DNA of 64,000 bases, taken from contig JAIOJX010000030.1 in NCBI GenBank assembly GCA_022376925.1, positions 167,535,084 to 167,599,083 on the forward strand, written 5' to 3'. This stretch comes from Tragulus kanchil. Its lineage: Eukaryota; Chordata; Mammalia; Artiodactyla; Tragulidae. Under the pieces are notes generated by a model that had not been told where the DNA came from, ran no database searches, and saw nothing but the letters and a program-made list of their open reading frames with translations. Below are positions 33,500 through 44,998 of the stretch, one piece after another (position 1 is the first letter of the stretch; every line of letters starts with the position of its first letter). Position numbers and translations under genes: made by a program.

Positions 33500-35573
33500 A
33501 GACAGACCTTCAGGTTCTGTCCAAATATGGCTAGCTTTGCTTCTGGGATCCCATGTGAGCCTTCCCTGGCCGAAGTGCTAGGCTGAACACAGCATGACTG
33601 CCTTGTCCAATGATCCTCCACAAAGTCAGGGCAAGGGGAGATGCTGAGAAGTCTGGACACACAGCTGTGTGTGTGCTGTGCACTGCAAGTTGTGGGATCA
33701 CGAACTAGAGACCCAGAGCAAGACCTCTCCCTCCTGGTGCTTGTGTATCGGCTTCTCAGAAGAGTCATCCACAGCCCTGGGATTTCTCTGAGTGCTGGAG
33801 TGGAGGGTGTGTCTCATCTCAGGAGCACGGGAATCTCCTTTCTCTCAAGGGAAGTAACTGCTCCTCTGGTATATGGAACCAACACGCCAAGACCTGAATT
33901 CACACTACCTCCCACATAAGTCAAGCACCCAACAAAAGGCTCTAAAGTTGTCATCTAAGCGCCAGGCGCGATGCTGGCTTGGATCCTGGGATGTGAGGGA
34001 GTCAACATTGCTACAAAATGGTATAGGGGCAATCGGCAGTTACAGCAACGTTAATTCCTCTAACTTTCACTTCTGAACTGTGGTTATGTAAGAGTATGCC
34101 CTTTTTCTTAGGAGGTACATGTAAGTGCTGAGGGGTTGGGACTTGGGTCTGTGATTTATTCTCGAATGTTAGTAAATATAAAAAAGGAATAAAGTGAATA
34201 TGTTTCCTTATCACCCAGCCTTATAAATTGAAAGAAAAAAAGAGCAATAAAGCCAAAAATGGCAAAATGTGAACAATAGGTGACTTTATATGAAAAATAT
34301 GTTGGGAGTCCAGGGCAGTATTCTTGCAATTTCTCAGCAGGTCTGAGGGTTCTCCCCATCCTTCAATAAAAGGGTTAATTTTTAAAAGGCTCTATGTTGA
34401 ATAAATGGGCTGTTTTCATGCAATAGACATACAGGCATACTCAATCATAAGAGGATGAAGTGGTAGCCACCGTTGTTAAGCTCTGGATGGGTCTTCCTCT
34501 CTCCCCAAAGCGTAGCTCCAAGGAGTTCCTCTGTGACTGCCCATTTAAAGACAGACCTTCAGGTTCTGTCCAAATATGGCTAGCTTTGCTTCTGGGATCC
34601 CATGTGAGCCTTCCCTGGCAAGTGCTAGGCTGCACACCGCATGACCGCCTTGTCCCCTGATCCTCCACAAAGTCAGGGCAAGGGGAGATGCTGAGAAGTC
34701 TGGACACACAGCTGTGTGTGTGCTGTGCACTGCAAGTTGTGGGATCACGAACTAGAGACCCAGAGCAAGACCTCTCCCTCCTGGTGCTTGTGTATCGGCT
34801 TCTCAGAAGAGTCATCCACAGCCCTGGGATTTCTCTGAGTGCTGGAGTGGAGGGTGTGTCTCATCTCAGGAGCACGGGAATCTCCTTTCTCTCAAGGGAA
34901 GTAACTGCTCCTCTGGTATATGGAACCAACACGCCAAGACCTGAATTCACACTACCTCCCACATAAGTCAAGCACCCAACAAAAGGCTCTAAAGTTGTCA
35001 TCTAAGCGCCAGGCGCGATGCTGGCTTGGATCCTGGGATGTGAGGGAGTCAACATTGCTACAAAATGGTATAGGGGCAATCGGCAGTTACAGCAACGTTA
35101 ATTCCTCTAACTTTCACTTCTGAACTGTGGTTATGTAAGAGTATGCCCTTTTTCTTAGGAGGTACATGTAAGTGCTGAGGGGTTGGGACTTGGGTCTGTG
35201 ATTTATTCTCGAATGTTAGTAAATATAAAAAAGGAATAAAGTGAATATGTTTCCTTATCACCCAGCCTTATAAATTGAAAGAAAAAAAGAGCAATAAAGC
35301 CAAAAATGGCAAAATGTGAACAATAGGTGACTTTATATGAAAAATATGTTGGGAGTCCAGGGCAGTATTCTTGCAATTTCTCAGCAGGTCTGAGGGTTCT
35401 CCCCATCCTTCAATAAAAGGGTTAATTTTTAAAAGGCTCTATGTTGAATAAATGGGCTGTTTTCATGCAATAGACATACAGGCATACTCAATCATAAGAG
35501 GATGAAGTGGTAGCCACCGTTGTTAAGCTCTGGATGGGTCTTCCCTCCCTTCTCCCCAAAGCGTAGCTCCAAG
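33500..35573. repeat. Tandem pair 12 (about 1.02 kb unit)
   Basis: Copy 1 is 33500-34522 and copy 2 is 34549-35573, offset 1049 then 1047, with filler 34523-34548. Within its first 100 bases copy 2 differs several times ('ggcaagtgctaggctgcacacc' against 'ggccgaagtgctaggctgaacac'), then matches. Near its right edge copy 1 has 'tcttcctctctcccc' for 'tcttccctcccttctcccc'. No gene or transposon is recognised. Confidence 0.95.
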
Positions 35574-36359
35574 CAGATCCTTGGATCTTGCCCAGATCAT
35601 TTCAAAATCATCCACAAGGTTCTGAAAACCTGCGTGTCCCAGAAGCATTGCTAATGGGCTCATCTACTTGAAGTTACTTTGACATTTGACTTATGATTTT
35701 CCCTCCTTCTCCGTTTACTTTGAAAGACTAAGTGGTTTTCCAAACTTGATGGAGTCTAACCAGCCTTTGAAGGCGGAGTCTTTCACATCGAGCTCATGGC
35801 CTTGCACTTTGCAGCTGAACGTTCCATTAGACTTTCCCAAGCTTCCTCCCTAGGTGTTGCTCCACCTACCACTACCATTAATATTACATATCTTGGCAAA
35901 GGACCTTTGAGTGAGTGCTTCTAGAAACTGGCACATCAGAAGAGTCTTCCCTTCGGCCTCTCTCAAGAGTGGACCTCAGCCTGCTGAACTGATGCCACTC
36001 AGAAGGGATCCACTCAGCCAGTGCTCTAAGACCATCAGCCTACTTGGGGAAAAGCTGAAGTTCCCAGAAGCTGTTGCCACTCCAGTGTATGGTGGGCCTT
36101 GGGGGCGGGGGAGGTCTCCAGACCTGAGAAGGAGGAAGCAAGCTGCTTTGAGAAGAGCCATGACCTTCAGGAAGGGTTGAGGTCAGCCAGAAGCACCCTC
36201 ATGGAATAAAAGCCCCGTCTTTACTCACCCCACTGTCTGAACTCCTTCAGGGGCTCCACTGCCAAATGCAATCAAAAGCCAGAAAACGAGGAGCCCATGG
36301 AGACAGGGACATACTGCCAGTGCCCCGAGCACAGGGGGTGGGTCTGAAGGGCCAATGGG

Positions 36360-36455
36360 AACCTATCTGGCATATTCCATTTCCTCATCTGTGAAATAGG
36401 ATGTTGTCAGGATTAAATGAGACAGTGTTAGTGGATGGCCTGACTTAGTGCCTGT
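36360..36455 (+). mobile_element. MIR SINE 3' half
   Basis: The stretch 'catttcctcatctgtgaaat', 'aggattaaatgagacagtg' and 'gacttagtgcctg' matches the MIR core-to-tail order. The second copy lies at 37468-37563. Confidence 0.7.
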
Positions 36456-37467
36456 TGATTTTTTTCAGGGCAGTATTCTTGCAATTTCTCAGCAGGTCTG
36501 AGGGTTCTCCCCATCCTTCAATAAAAGGGTTAATTTTTAAAAGGCTCTATGTTGAATAAATGGGCTGTTTTCATGCAATAGACATACAGGCATACTCAAT
36601 CATAAGAGGATGAAGTGGTAGCCACCGTTGTTAAGCTCTGGATGGGTCTTCCCTCCCTTCTCCCCAAAGCGTAGCTCCAAGCAGATCCTTGGATCTTGCC
36701 CAGATCATTTCAAAATCATCCACAAGGTTCTGAAAACCTGCGTGTCCCAGAAGCATTGCTAATGGGCTCATCTACTTGAAGTTACTTTGACATTTGACTT
36801 ATGATTTTCCCTCCTTCTCCGTTTACTTTGAAAGACTAAGTGGTTTTCCAAACTTGATGGAGTCTAACCAGCCTTTGAAGGCGGAGTCTTTCACATCGAG
36901 CTCATGGCCTTGCACTTTGCAGCTGAACGTTCCATTAGACTTTCCCAAGCTTCCTCCCTAGGTGTTGCTCCACCTACCACTACCATTAATATTACATATC
37001 TTGGCAAAGGACCTTTGAGTGAGTGCTTCTAGAAACTGGCACATCAGAAGAGTCTTCCCTTCGGCCTCTCTCAAGAGTGGACCTCAGCCTGCTGAACTGA
37101 TGCCACTCAGAAGGGATCCACTCAGCCAGTGCTCTAAGACCATCAGCCTACTTGGGGAAAAGCTGAAGTTCCCAGAAGCTGTTGCCACTCCAGTGTATGG
37201 TGGGCCTTGGGGGCGGGGGAGGTCTCCAGACCTGAGAAGGAGGAAGCAAGCTGCTTTGAGAAGAGCCATGACCTTCAGGAAGGGTTGAGGTCAGCCAGAA
37301 GCACCCTCATGGAATAAAAGCCCCGTCTTTACTCACCCCACTGTCTGAACTCCTTCAGGGGCTCCACTGCCAAATGCAATCAAAAGCCAGAAAACGAGGA
37401 GCCCATGGAGACAGGGACATACTGCCAGTGCCCCGAGCACAGGGGGTGGGTCTGAAGGGCCAATGGG

Positions 37468-37563
37468 AACCTATCTGGCATATTCCATTTCCTCATCTGT
37501 GAAATAGGATGTTGTCAGGATTAAATGAGACAGTGTTAGTGGATGGCCTGACTTAGTGCCTGT
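37468..37563 (+). mobile_element. MIR SINE 3' half (second copy)
   Basis: This is the same MIR as at 36360-36455, shifted by 1108 bases; here the natural right flank follows. Confidence 0.7.
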
Positions 37564-37664
37564 TGATTTTATTAAATTTCAGGAAGGAAAGCTTTGTGGG
37601 GGGGCTCCTCCAGGAAGGAGCTGTGTGCTTTTGCTTTGTTTCACCAGGAAGGAGAGGGGTCAAG

Positions 37665-38483
37665 AGTATTGCTGATGTTGCTAATGAAGTACTTTCTGAT
37701 TTCAAAACTTACTGCAAAGCTACACTAATCATGACAGTGTGGTATTGGCAAAAGGTCAGACAGCTCAATGGAACAGAATGAAGAATCCAGAAATAAACCC
37801 ACTCATGTTTTAGTCAGTTGATTTTCAACCAAGATACCAAGACAATTCAACATGGGAAAGAATGGTCTTTTCAACAAACAGTATTGGAACAACTCAAGAT
37901 CTACACACGAAAGAGTGAATTTATACCCTTATCTCGTACTACATACAAAAATAAACCCCAGATTAATCTAAGACCTTAAGCTAGAAACTCTGAGAATAGA
38001 ATAGGTGTAAGTCACCTCGGATTAGGGCAGGATATCTTAGGTGTAACATTTAAAGCACAAGCAACCAAAGTAAAATAGATCCATTTGATTTCATCAAAAT
38101 TGAAAACTTTTGTGGTTTAGAGGACACTCTCAAGAAATTGAAAAAGCAACCCCTGAATGGATTAGTATTATTGTGAAGTATATGTCAAAAAGGGACTCAC
38201 ATCCAGAATATTTAAGGAATTCCTACAATTCAACAATCAAAAGATCAATAACTCACTTGAAATATGAGCACAGGATTTACATGGAGCTTTCTAGAAAGAA
38301 GATATATAAATAGTCAATTAAAAACACATACAAAGATGCTCGACCTCTTTTTGAGCATCAAACCAAATCAAAAGCACAGTGAAATAACACTTCATACCCA
38401 CTGGGACGGCTATAACAAAAAAAGACAGACAGTGTCAAGTGTTGGCAATGATGTGGTAAAATGGGAACCTTTAAATCCCTGTG
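37665..38483 (+). mobile_element. L1 LINE, ORF2 end and 3' UTR
   Basis: The sequence 'gctacactaatcatgacagtgtgg', 'cccactcatgttttagtcag', 'ttttcaacaaacagtattgg', 'catttgatttcatcaaaatt' and 'aatgatgtggtaaaatggg' is the familiar L1 course from late ORF2 to the 3' UTR, with many stops. It is a dead, old, 5'-truncated copy. Confidence 0.85.
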
Positions 38484-38715
38484 TGTGCCTTCCTCGCCCC
38501 AGCTCCTCTGGGCTGTAATCACTTCCTCAGGGATGGGTGTCTATTTGCTCTGCCCCAGCCAATGGCTGTAGGACAAACTGGTGGAGAAGGAAAGGGAAAA
38601 ATAGGAAGAGGAGGGAAGAAAAGGAGAAAGGGAGGACAAGCCATCTTGTTTTTTGGTTTTCAGTCATTCCTGTTTCCATCACAAGAAGTGTGTTGTGGCT
38701 TGAATCACAATCTAT

Positions 38716-38928
38716 ATTTTAAAAATAGTTATTTATCTAGCCATGTTGGGTCTTAGTCATGTCACGCAAGACCTTTTGTCATGGTGCAGGGCCTCTAGTT
38801 GTGGTGTTGCAGGCTCAGGAGTTACAGGGCTCTGTGGCATGTGTGATCTTAGTTCCCTAACTAGGGACTGAACTCATGTCCCCTACATTGCAAGGCAGAT
38901 TCTTATCCACTGACCACCAGGGAAGTCC
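38716..38928 (-). mobile_element. CHR-type SINE (inverted)
   Basis: Inverted order: 'agttatttatctagccatg', 'gcaggctcaggagttac', 'gatcttagttccctaac', 'tagggactgaactcatg' and 'gaccaccagggaagtcc'. A perfect 10-base target duplication cacaatctat lies at 38706-38715 and 38929-38938. The second copy is at about 39831-40042. Confidence 0.88.
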
Positions 38929-38974
38929 CACAATCTATTTCATAAACCCAGTTCCATCTATCTGGAATTGTCCC

Positions 38975-39238
38975 TACTCTTGCCTTCTGAAATTCTAGTC
39001 ACTCTTCAACAAAGAGGACAGGTATCTCTCTGAGAAGTCTCCTCTGATCTCTCTCTCTGTCTCTCACACACACACACACAACTGTTTACTAGTTCTCCTG
39101 GGTTCCAACAGCACTGTATACAAGCTTCGGTCGTAATACTTAAGTAATTATATGATTGATTTGGCCTGTAGTCCCTACTAGTCTGAGTGCTGTAAGGGCA
39201 GACGTCTTCCTTTCCTAGCACTTAGCACAAGGCTGGCA
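38975..39238 (+). mobile_element. L2 LINE 3' region, left part
   Basis: The order 'tctgagaagtctcctctgatc', a CA repeat, 'gcactgtatacaagc', 'taagtaattatatgattg', 'gtgctgtaagggcagacg' and 'agcacttagcacaaggctgg' follows the L2 3' UTR. The element is interrupted by BovB at 'aggctggc'. The second copy is 40089-40351, and the L2 end resumes at 40871. Confidence 0.65.
39065..39080 (+). repeat. (CA)8 microsatellite
   Basis: A short perfect CA tract preceded by 'ctctctctctgtctct'. It recurs unchanged at 40179-40194. Confidence 0.9.
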
Positions 39239-39602
39239 TGTTGTTCAGTCACACAGTCATGTCCGACTCCTTGTGACACCATGGCCTGCAGCACACCAGG
39301 CTTCCCTGTTCTTCACCATCTCCCAGTGCTTGCTCAGACTCATGTCCGTTGACTCAGTGATGCCATCCAACCATTTCACCCTCTTTTGTCCCTTTCTCCT
39401 GCCTTCAGTCTTTTCCAGCATCAGGGTCTTTTCCAGTGTGTCAGCTCTTTGCATCAGGTGGAGCATCAGCTTCAGCCTCAGTCCTTCTAGTGAACATTCA
39501 GGGTTGACTTCCTGTAGGATTCACTGGTTTGATCTCCTTGCAGTCCAAGGGACTCTCAAGAGTCTTCTCCCAGCACCACAGCTCGAAGCATCAGTTCTTT
39601 GG
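39239..39602 (-). mobile_element. BovB LINE 3' fragment, cut by the tandem junction
   Basis: It runs from 'ttgttcagtcacacagtcatg' through 'gacaccatggcctgcagcac' to 'agcatcagttctttgg'. On the minus strand, 39257-39466 encodes the BovB ORF C-terminus with the segment KRVKWLDGITESTDMSLSKH, then REAWCAA and VTRSRT. The cut at 39602 is the tandem junction; 40352-40862 gives the full fragment. Confidence 0.88.
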
Positions 39603-39830
39603 CCTTCCTCGCCCCAGCTCCTCTGGGCTGTAATCACTTCCTCAGGGATGGGTGTCTATTTGCTCTGCCCCAGCCAATGGCTGTAGGACAAACTGGTGGA
39701 GAAGGAAAGGGAAAAATAGGAAGAGGAGGGAAGAAAAGGAGAAAGGGAGGACAAGCCATCTTGTTTTTTGGTTTTCAGTCATTCCTGTTTCCATCACAAG
39801 AAGTGTGTTGTGGCTTGAATCACAATCTAT

Positions 39831-40042
39831 ATTTTAAAAATAGTTATTTATCTAGCCATGTTGGGTCTTAGTCATGTCACTAAGACCTTCTGTCATGGTG
39901 CAGGGACTCTAGTTGTGGTGTTGCAGGCTCAGGAGTTACAGGGCTCTGTGGCATGTGTGATCTTAGTTCCCTAACTAGGGACTGAACTCATGTCCCCTAC
40001 ATTGCAAGGCAGATTCTTATCCACTGACCACCAGGGAAGTCC
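39831..40042 (-). mobile_element. CHR-type SINE (second copy)
   Basis: This is the same insertion as 38716-38928, shifted by about 1114 bases, with a base lost near 'tcactaagacc'. Confidence 0.88.
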
Positions 40043-40351
40043 CACAATCTATTTCATAAACCCAGTTCCATCTATCTGGAATTGTCCCTACTCTTGCCTT
40101 CTGAAATTCTAGTCACTCTTCAACAAAGAGGACAGGTATCTCTCTGAGAAGTCTCCTCTGATCTCTCTCTCTGTCTCTCACACACACACACACAACTGTT
40201 TACTAGTTCTCCTGGGTTCCAACAGCACTGTATACAAGCTTCGGTCGTAATACTTAAGTAATTATATGATTGATTTGGCCTGTAGTCCCTACTAGTCTGA
40301 GTGCTGTAAGGGCAGACGTCTTCCTTTCCTAGCACTTAGCACAAGGCTGGC

Positions 40352-40862
40352 ATGTTGTTCAGTCACACAGTCATGTCCGACTCCTTGTGACACCATGGCC
40401 TGCAGCACACCAGGCTTCCCTGTTCTTCACCATCTCCCAGTGCTTGCTCAGACTCATGTCCGTTGACTCAGTGATGCCATCCAACCATTTCACCCTCTTT
40501 TATCCCTTTCTCCTGCCTTCAGTCTTTTCCAGCATCAGGGTCTTTTCCAGTGTGTCAGCTCTTTGCATCAGGTGGAGCATCAGCTTCAGCCTCAGTCCTT
40601 CTAGTGAACATTCAGGGTTGACTTCCTGTAGGATTCACTGGTTTGATCTCCTTGCAGTCCAAGGGACTCTCAAGAGTCTTCTCCCAGCACCACAGCTCGA
40701 AAGCATCAGTTCTTTGGCGCTCAGCCATTTTATTGTCCAGCTCTCACATCCGTACATAACTACTGGAAAAAATCATAGCTGTGACTGTATAGACCTTTGT
40801 TGGTAACGTGATCTCTATGCTTTTTAATGCGATGTCTAGATTTGCTTTTTTAATATATGTCT
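40352..40862 (-). mobile_element. BovB LINE 3' fragment inserted in L2
   Basis: This is the complete fragment, ending (in inverted sense) at 'cacatccgtacataac', 'gacctttgttggtaacgtg' and 'ctttttaatgcgatgtctag'. It is flanked by the 8-base duplication aggctggc (40344-40351 and 40863-40870), and the host L2 continues on both sides. It is 5'-truncated, as usual for BovB. The part 40689-40862 recurs at 41787-41959. Confidence 0.9.
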
Positions 40863-40870
40863 AGGCTGGC

Positions 40871-40895
40871 CCGTAGCAAGTGCTGAATGAACCAT
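40871..40895 (+). mobile_element. L2 LINE 3' terminus, right part
   Basis: The bases 'cccgtagcaagtgctgaatg' complete the L2 end (consensus '...catagtaggcgctcaataaatg') begun at 40089-40351 before the BovB insertion. Confidence 0.6.
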
Positions 40896-40999
40896 CCAGT
40901 TCCTTCAACACATAAAACAACCTTCAGTGTTGGAGAGCTGGTGCAGTTTTTTTTATATTCTTGGGTAGTGGGTTTTCTTTTTTAATTTAATCATATCCA

Positions 41000-41686
41000 G
41001 GTGGCTTACAGTGAACAATCATGTTAACATTGCAGTGGGATCTGTTCTATATAGGACAGTAGTGGGCTGGTTTAAACCAGCCTTCTGGCAACTACTGACA
41101 ACTACCAGGAACTCACCCACAGAAATCTCACGTGTACCCCAGCTCTCAGCAGCAAATGAGTTAAAATGGCTCATCAGCAACAGTCTGTGCGTCTTCAGCC
41201 TCTGTTAGGTTATAAATAAGTTAACACGATGAGACTTTCAATTCAGGGAACAATACCAAAATATAAAGAACTACAGAAAGTAATCCAAGCACCATTAAAG
41301 TAATCCAAGTGCCGGTACAGCATATAGGAGTCTTTCTAACCCTGCATTCCCTTGGATGAGAGATCCCCATGTGTGTGAGCTCTTCTAAACCTCTGTCCAG
41401 TAACTGTGAATTCAGAGACTCAGATGACCAGGCATCCGTCTTGTACCTGGTTCAGAGAATGTGGCGTCTTGTATCAGTTGTACTGGATGTCACAGTTAAA
41501 TCTAAACACTGGGAGCAACCCCACCACCCTCTTTTCCCTTCTTCATCCTCCCTCATCTCTTTCCACCTCCCTTTCTCAGACAGCAGTGGGTTGGGAGAAT
41601 CTGGCTCCATTCCAAGTTGCACTGAACATCTGGAACAATTTTCTATTCTTCTTGATCTGAGTTTGAAAAAAAAATACAAATAACTT
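41000..41686. other. Unassigned sequence inside tandem pair 15
   Basis: No repeat family or gene is recognised. The frames at 41369-41683 and 41406-41660 recur two or three times only because the DNA does. Confidence 0.45.
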
Positions 41687-42564
41687 TGCTAAGCACCATT
41701 TCCTTCATTTAAGCCTACCTAGTTTTCAAATTTGCTCTATTCGTTATACTCTAATTCCTGTAGGTCACGTTGACTCCAAGTGCCCGACCACAGCTCGAAG
41801 CATCAGTTCTTTGGCGCTCAGCCATTTTATTGTCCAGCTCTCACATCCGTACATAACTACTGGAAAAAATCATAGCTGTGACTGTATAGACCTTTGTTGG
41901 TAACGTGATCTCTATGCTTTTTAATGCGATGTCTAGATTTGCTTTTTTAATATATGTCTAGGCTGGCCCGTAGCAAGTGCTGAATGAACCATCCAGTTCC
42001 TTCAACACATAAAACAACCTTCAGTGTTGGAGAGCTGGTGCAGTTTTTTTTATATTCTTGGGTAGTGGGTTTTCTTTTTTAATTTAATCATATCCAGGTG
42101 GCTTACAGTGAACAATCATGTTAACATTGCAGTGGGATCTGTTCTATATAGGACAGTAGTGGGCTGGTTTAAACCAGCCTTCTGGCAACTACTGACAACT
42201 ACCAGGAACTCACCCACAGAAATCTCACGTGTACCCCAGCTCTCAGCAGCAAATGAGTTAAAATGGCTCATCAGCAACAGTCTGTGCGTCTTCAGCCTCT
42301 GTTAGGTTATAAATAAGTTAACACGATGAGACTTTCAATTCAGGGAACAATACCAAAATATAAAGAACTACAGAAAGTAATCCAAGCACCATTAAAGTAA
42401 TCCAAGTCCCGGTACAGCATATAGGAGTCTTTCTAACCCTGCATTCCCTTGGATGAGAGATCCCCATGTGTGTGAGCTCTTCTAAACCTCTGTCCAGTAA
42501 CTGTGAATTCAGAGACTCAGATGACCAGGCATCCGTCTTGTACCTGGTTCAGAGAATGTGGCGT

Positions 42565-44711
42565 CTTGTATCAGTTGTACTGGATGTCACAGTTAAATCT
42601 AAACACTGGGAGCAACCCCACCACCCTCTTTTCCCTTCTTCATCCTCCCTCATCTCTTTCCACCTCCCTTTCTCAGACAGCAGTGGGTTGGGAGAATCTG
42701 GCTCCATTCCAAGTTGCACTGAACATCTGGAACAATTTTCTATTCTTCTTGATCTGAGTTTGAAAAAAAAATACAAATAACTTTGCTAAGCACCATTTCC
42801 CCTTCATTTTTAAGCCTACCTAGTTTTCAGATGTATTTATTGTGCTCCTGATTCACGTATACCTTACTCATCAAAGTCTGCTTTTCTCCACCTAGCTTTT
42901 CATGAGCCATTTGTTACTCAAGATGCTCAGGCAATCTTTGTAGTCTTTGTCAACATCTTTCAACCTTATTTTTTTTTCTTCCGGGAAGGCGGATCGTTGA
43001 CAGAATAAAGAAATAAACTTCAGGAACCCACAACACTCTCATCTCCTCCCCAGCATACCACCCAAGAAAATCTGACTATCGGTTCAGAATCATGAAACTA
43101 TGTGTGAATGAATATGTCCACTTGGCAAAGAGACCTGTCAGGACACAAAACAAAGGCTTATTAAGTAAGGCTTTGAGTAATGTATGCAGATCAACTAGAA
43201 CGAGTACACTAAACAATTTTTATATATATAATGAATGGGTTGTTGTCACTGAATGATGTTTTTAAACTATTTTGTTTTTGCTGTGGTAAAAGATGCATAA
43301 CATAATATTTACCATTATAAGTGCATAATTCAGTGTCATTAAATTCCATTCACATTATTGTGTAACCATCCCCACTATCCGTCTCTAGAAATCTGTCATC
43401 ATCCCAAACTGAAATTCTGTATGCATCAAACAACCAATTCCCCAATCCCTCCTTACTTCCCCGCCCCTTGTAACCACTATTCTACTGTCTATGAACTTCA
43501 CTATTCTAGATACTTTATTTAAGTGACATCCTATCATTAGTGGAATCCTTTTGTGTTTGGCTTGCATTAATCTGGCTTATATTACACATAATACTTTCAT
43601 GTTTCAACCATGTTTTATAACTTCATTCCTTCATGTAATCTTTGCTTGTATCAGTTGTACTGGATGTCACAGTTAAATCTAAACACTGGGAGCAACCCCA
43701 CCACCCTCTTTTCCCTTCTTCATCCTCCCTCATCTCTTTCCACCTCCCTTTCTCAGACAGCAGTGGGTTGGGAGAATCTGGCTCCATTCCAAGTTGCACT
43801 GAACATCTGGAACAATTTTCTATTCTTCTTGATCTGAGTTTGAAAAAAAAATACAAATAACTTTGCTAAGCACCATTTCCCCTTCATTTTTAAGCCTACC
43901 TAGTTTTCAGATGTATTTATTGTGCTCCTGATTCACGTATACCTTACTCATCAAAGTCTGCTTTTCTCCACCTAGCTTTTCATGAGCCATTTGTTACTCA
44001 AGATGCTCAGGCAATCTTTGTAGTCTTTGTCAGCATCTTTCAACCTTATTTTTTTTTCTTCCGGGAAGGCGGATCGTTGACAGAATAAAGAAATAAACTT
44101 CAGGAACCCACAACACTCTCATCTCCTCCCCAGCATACCACCCAAGAAAATCTGACTATCGGTTCAGAATCATGAAACTATGTGTGAATGAATATGTCCA
44201 CTTGGCAAAGAGACCTGTCAGGACACAAAACAAAGGCTTATTAAGTAAGGCTTTGAGTAATGTATGCAGATCAACTAGAACGAGTACACTAAACAATTTT
44301 TATATATATAATGAATGGGTTGTTGTCACTGAATGATGTTTTAAACTATTTTGTTTTTGCTGTGGTAAAAGATGCATAACATAATATTTACCATTATAAG
44401 TGCATAATTCAGTGTCATTAAATTCCATTCACATTATTGTGTAACCATCCCCACTATCCGTCTCTAGAAATCTGTCATCATCCCAAACTGAAATTCTGTA
44501 TGCATCAAACAACCAATTCCCCAATCCCTCCTTACTTTCCCGCCCCTTGTAACCACTATTCTACTGTCTATGAACTTCACTATTCTAGATACTTTATTTA
44601 AGTGACATCCTATCATTAGTGGAATCCTTTTGTGTTTGGCTTGCATTAATCTGGCTTATATTACACATAATACTTTCATGTTTCAACCATGTTTTAGAAC
44701 TTCATTCCTTC
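42565..44711. repeat. Tandem pair 16 (about 1.07 kb unit, cuts an L1)
   Basis: Copy 1 is 42565-43632 and copy 2 is 43645-44711, offset 1080 then 1079, with filler 43633-43644. Its first 265 bases occur three times (41467, 42565, 43645). Copy 1 stops inside an L1 at 'cttcattccttc'; the L1 continues properly only after copy 2 (ttctgaaggctgaataatattcc). Confidence 0.95.
43265..43632 (-). mobile_element. L1 LINE 3' UTR, cut by the tandem junction
   Basis: It contains 'ttttgctgtggtaaaagatg', 'cataacataatatttacc', 'gtgtaaccatccccactatcc' and 'gtgacatcctatcattagtgg', which is the inverted old L1 3' UTR. The full stretch is at 44344-44998. Confidence 0.8.
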
Positions 44712-44998
44712 TGAAGGCTGAATAATATTCCATTGTGTGTATATACTACATTCTGTTTATCCATTTATCCATCCGAGGATGTTTATTTCTACCTTTTGAC
44801 TACTCTCAATAATGCTGCTATTAATACTGGTGCACAAATACTTGTTCAAGTCCCTGATTTCAATTCTTTTGGATATCTGTCTAGGAGTAGAGTGACTGGA
44901 TCATATGGAAATTCTATTTTTAAGTTTTTGAGAAACCTCCATACTGTTTTCCATAGCAGCTGCACCATTTTACATTCTCCTGGCAATGCTGAATGATG
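44344..44998 (-). mobile_element. L1 LINE 3' UTR and ORF2 tail
   Basis: After the 3' UTR the sequence goes on with 'ggctgaataatattccattg', 'aataatgctgctattaatac', 'cttttggatatctgtctagg', 'gagtgactggatcatatgg' and 'ccatactgttttccatagc', the inverted end of L1 ORF2. It stops near 'ctcctggcaatgctg'. It is dead and 5'-truncated. Confidence 0.85.

Larger units (their letters stand above)
35358..37570. repeat. Tandem pair 13 (1105-bp unit)
   Basis: Copy 1 is 35358-36462 and copy 2 is 36466-37570, offset 1108, separated by three T. I saw no internal mismatch. The first 216 bases occur three times (34310, 35358, 36466). The unit holds a MIR tail near its right end and an 89-codon frame with no recognisable domain. 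Confidence 0.95.
38487..40717. repeat. Tandem pair 14 (about 1115-bp unit)
   Basis: Copy 1 is 38487-39602 and copy 2 is 39602-40717, offset 1114-1115, with no filler. At its right edge copy 1 reads 'gctcgaagcatc', where copy 2 reads 'gctcgaaagcatc'. Other small differences are 'tcacgcaagacc' against 'tcactaagacc' and 'ttttgtccc' against 'tttatccc'. A CHR SINE, part of an L2 and part of a BovB are duplicated with it. Confidence 0.95.
40689..42829. repeat. Tandem pair 15 (about 1.04 kb unit)
   Basis: Copy 1 is 40689-41728 and copy 2 is 41787-42829, offset 1098 then 1097, with a 58-base filler 41729-41786 matching nothing I recognise. At its right edge copy 1 has 'ccatttccttcatttaagcc', where the other two occurrences have 'ccatttccccttcatttttaagcc'. 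The start of copy 2 lacks one A (ctcgaagc). Confidence 0.95.

Noticed and set aside
39065..39080. CRISPR-like or regularly spaced array
   Set aside because: The only regular spacing is the pairwise duplication. The short tracts are simple CA, GT and TAG microsatellites.
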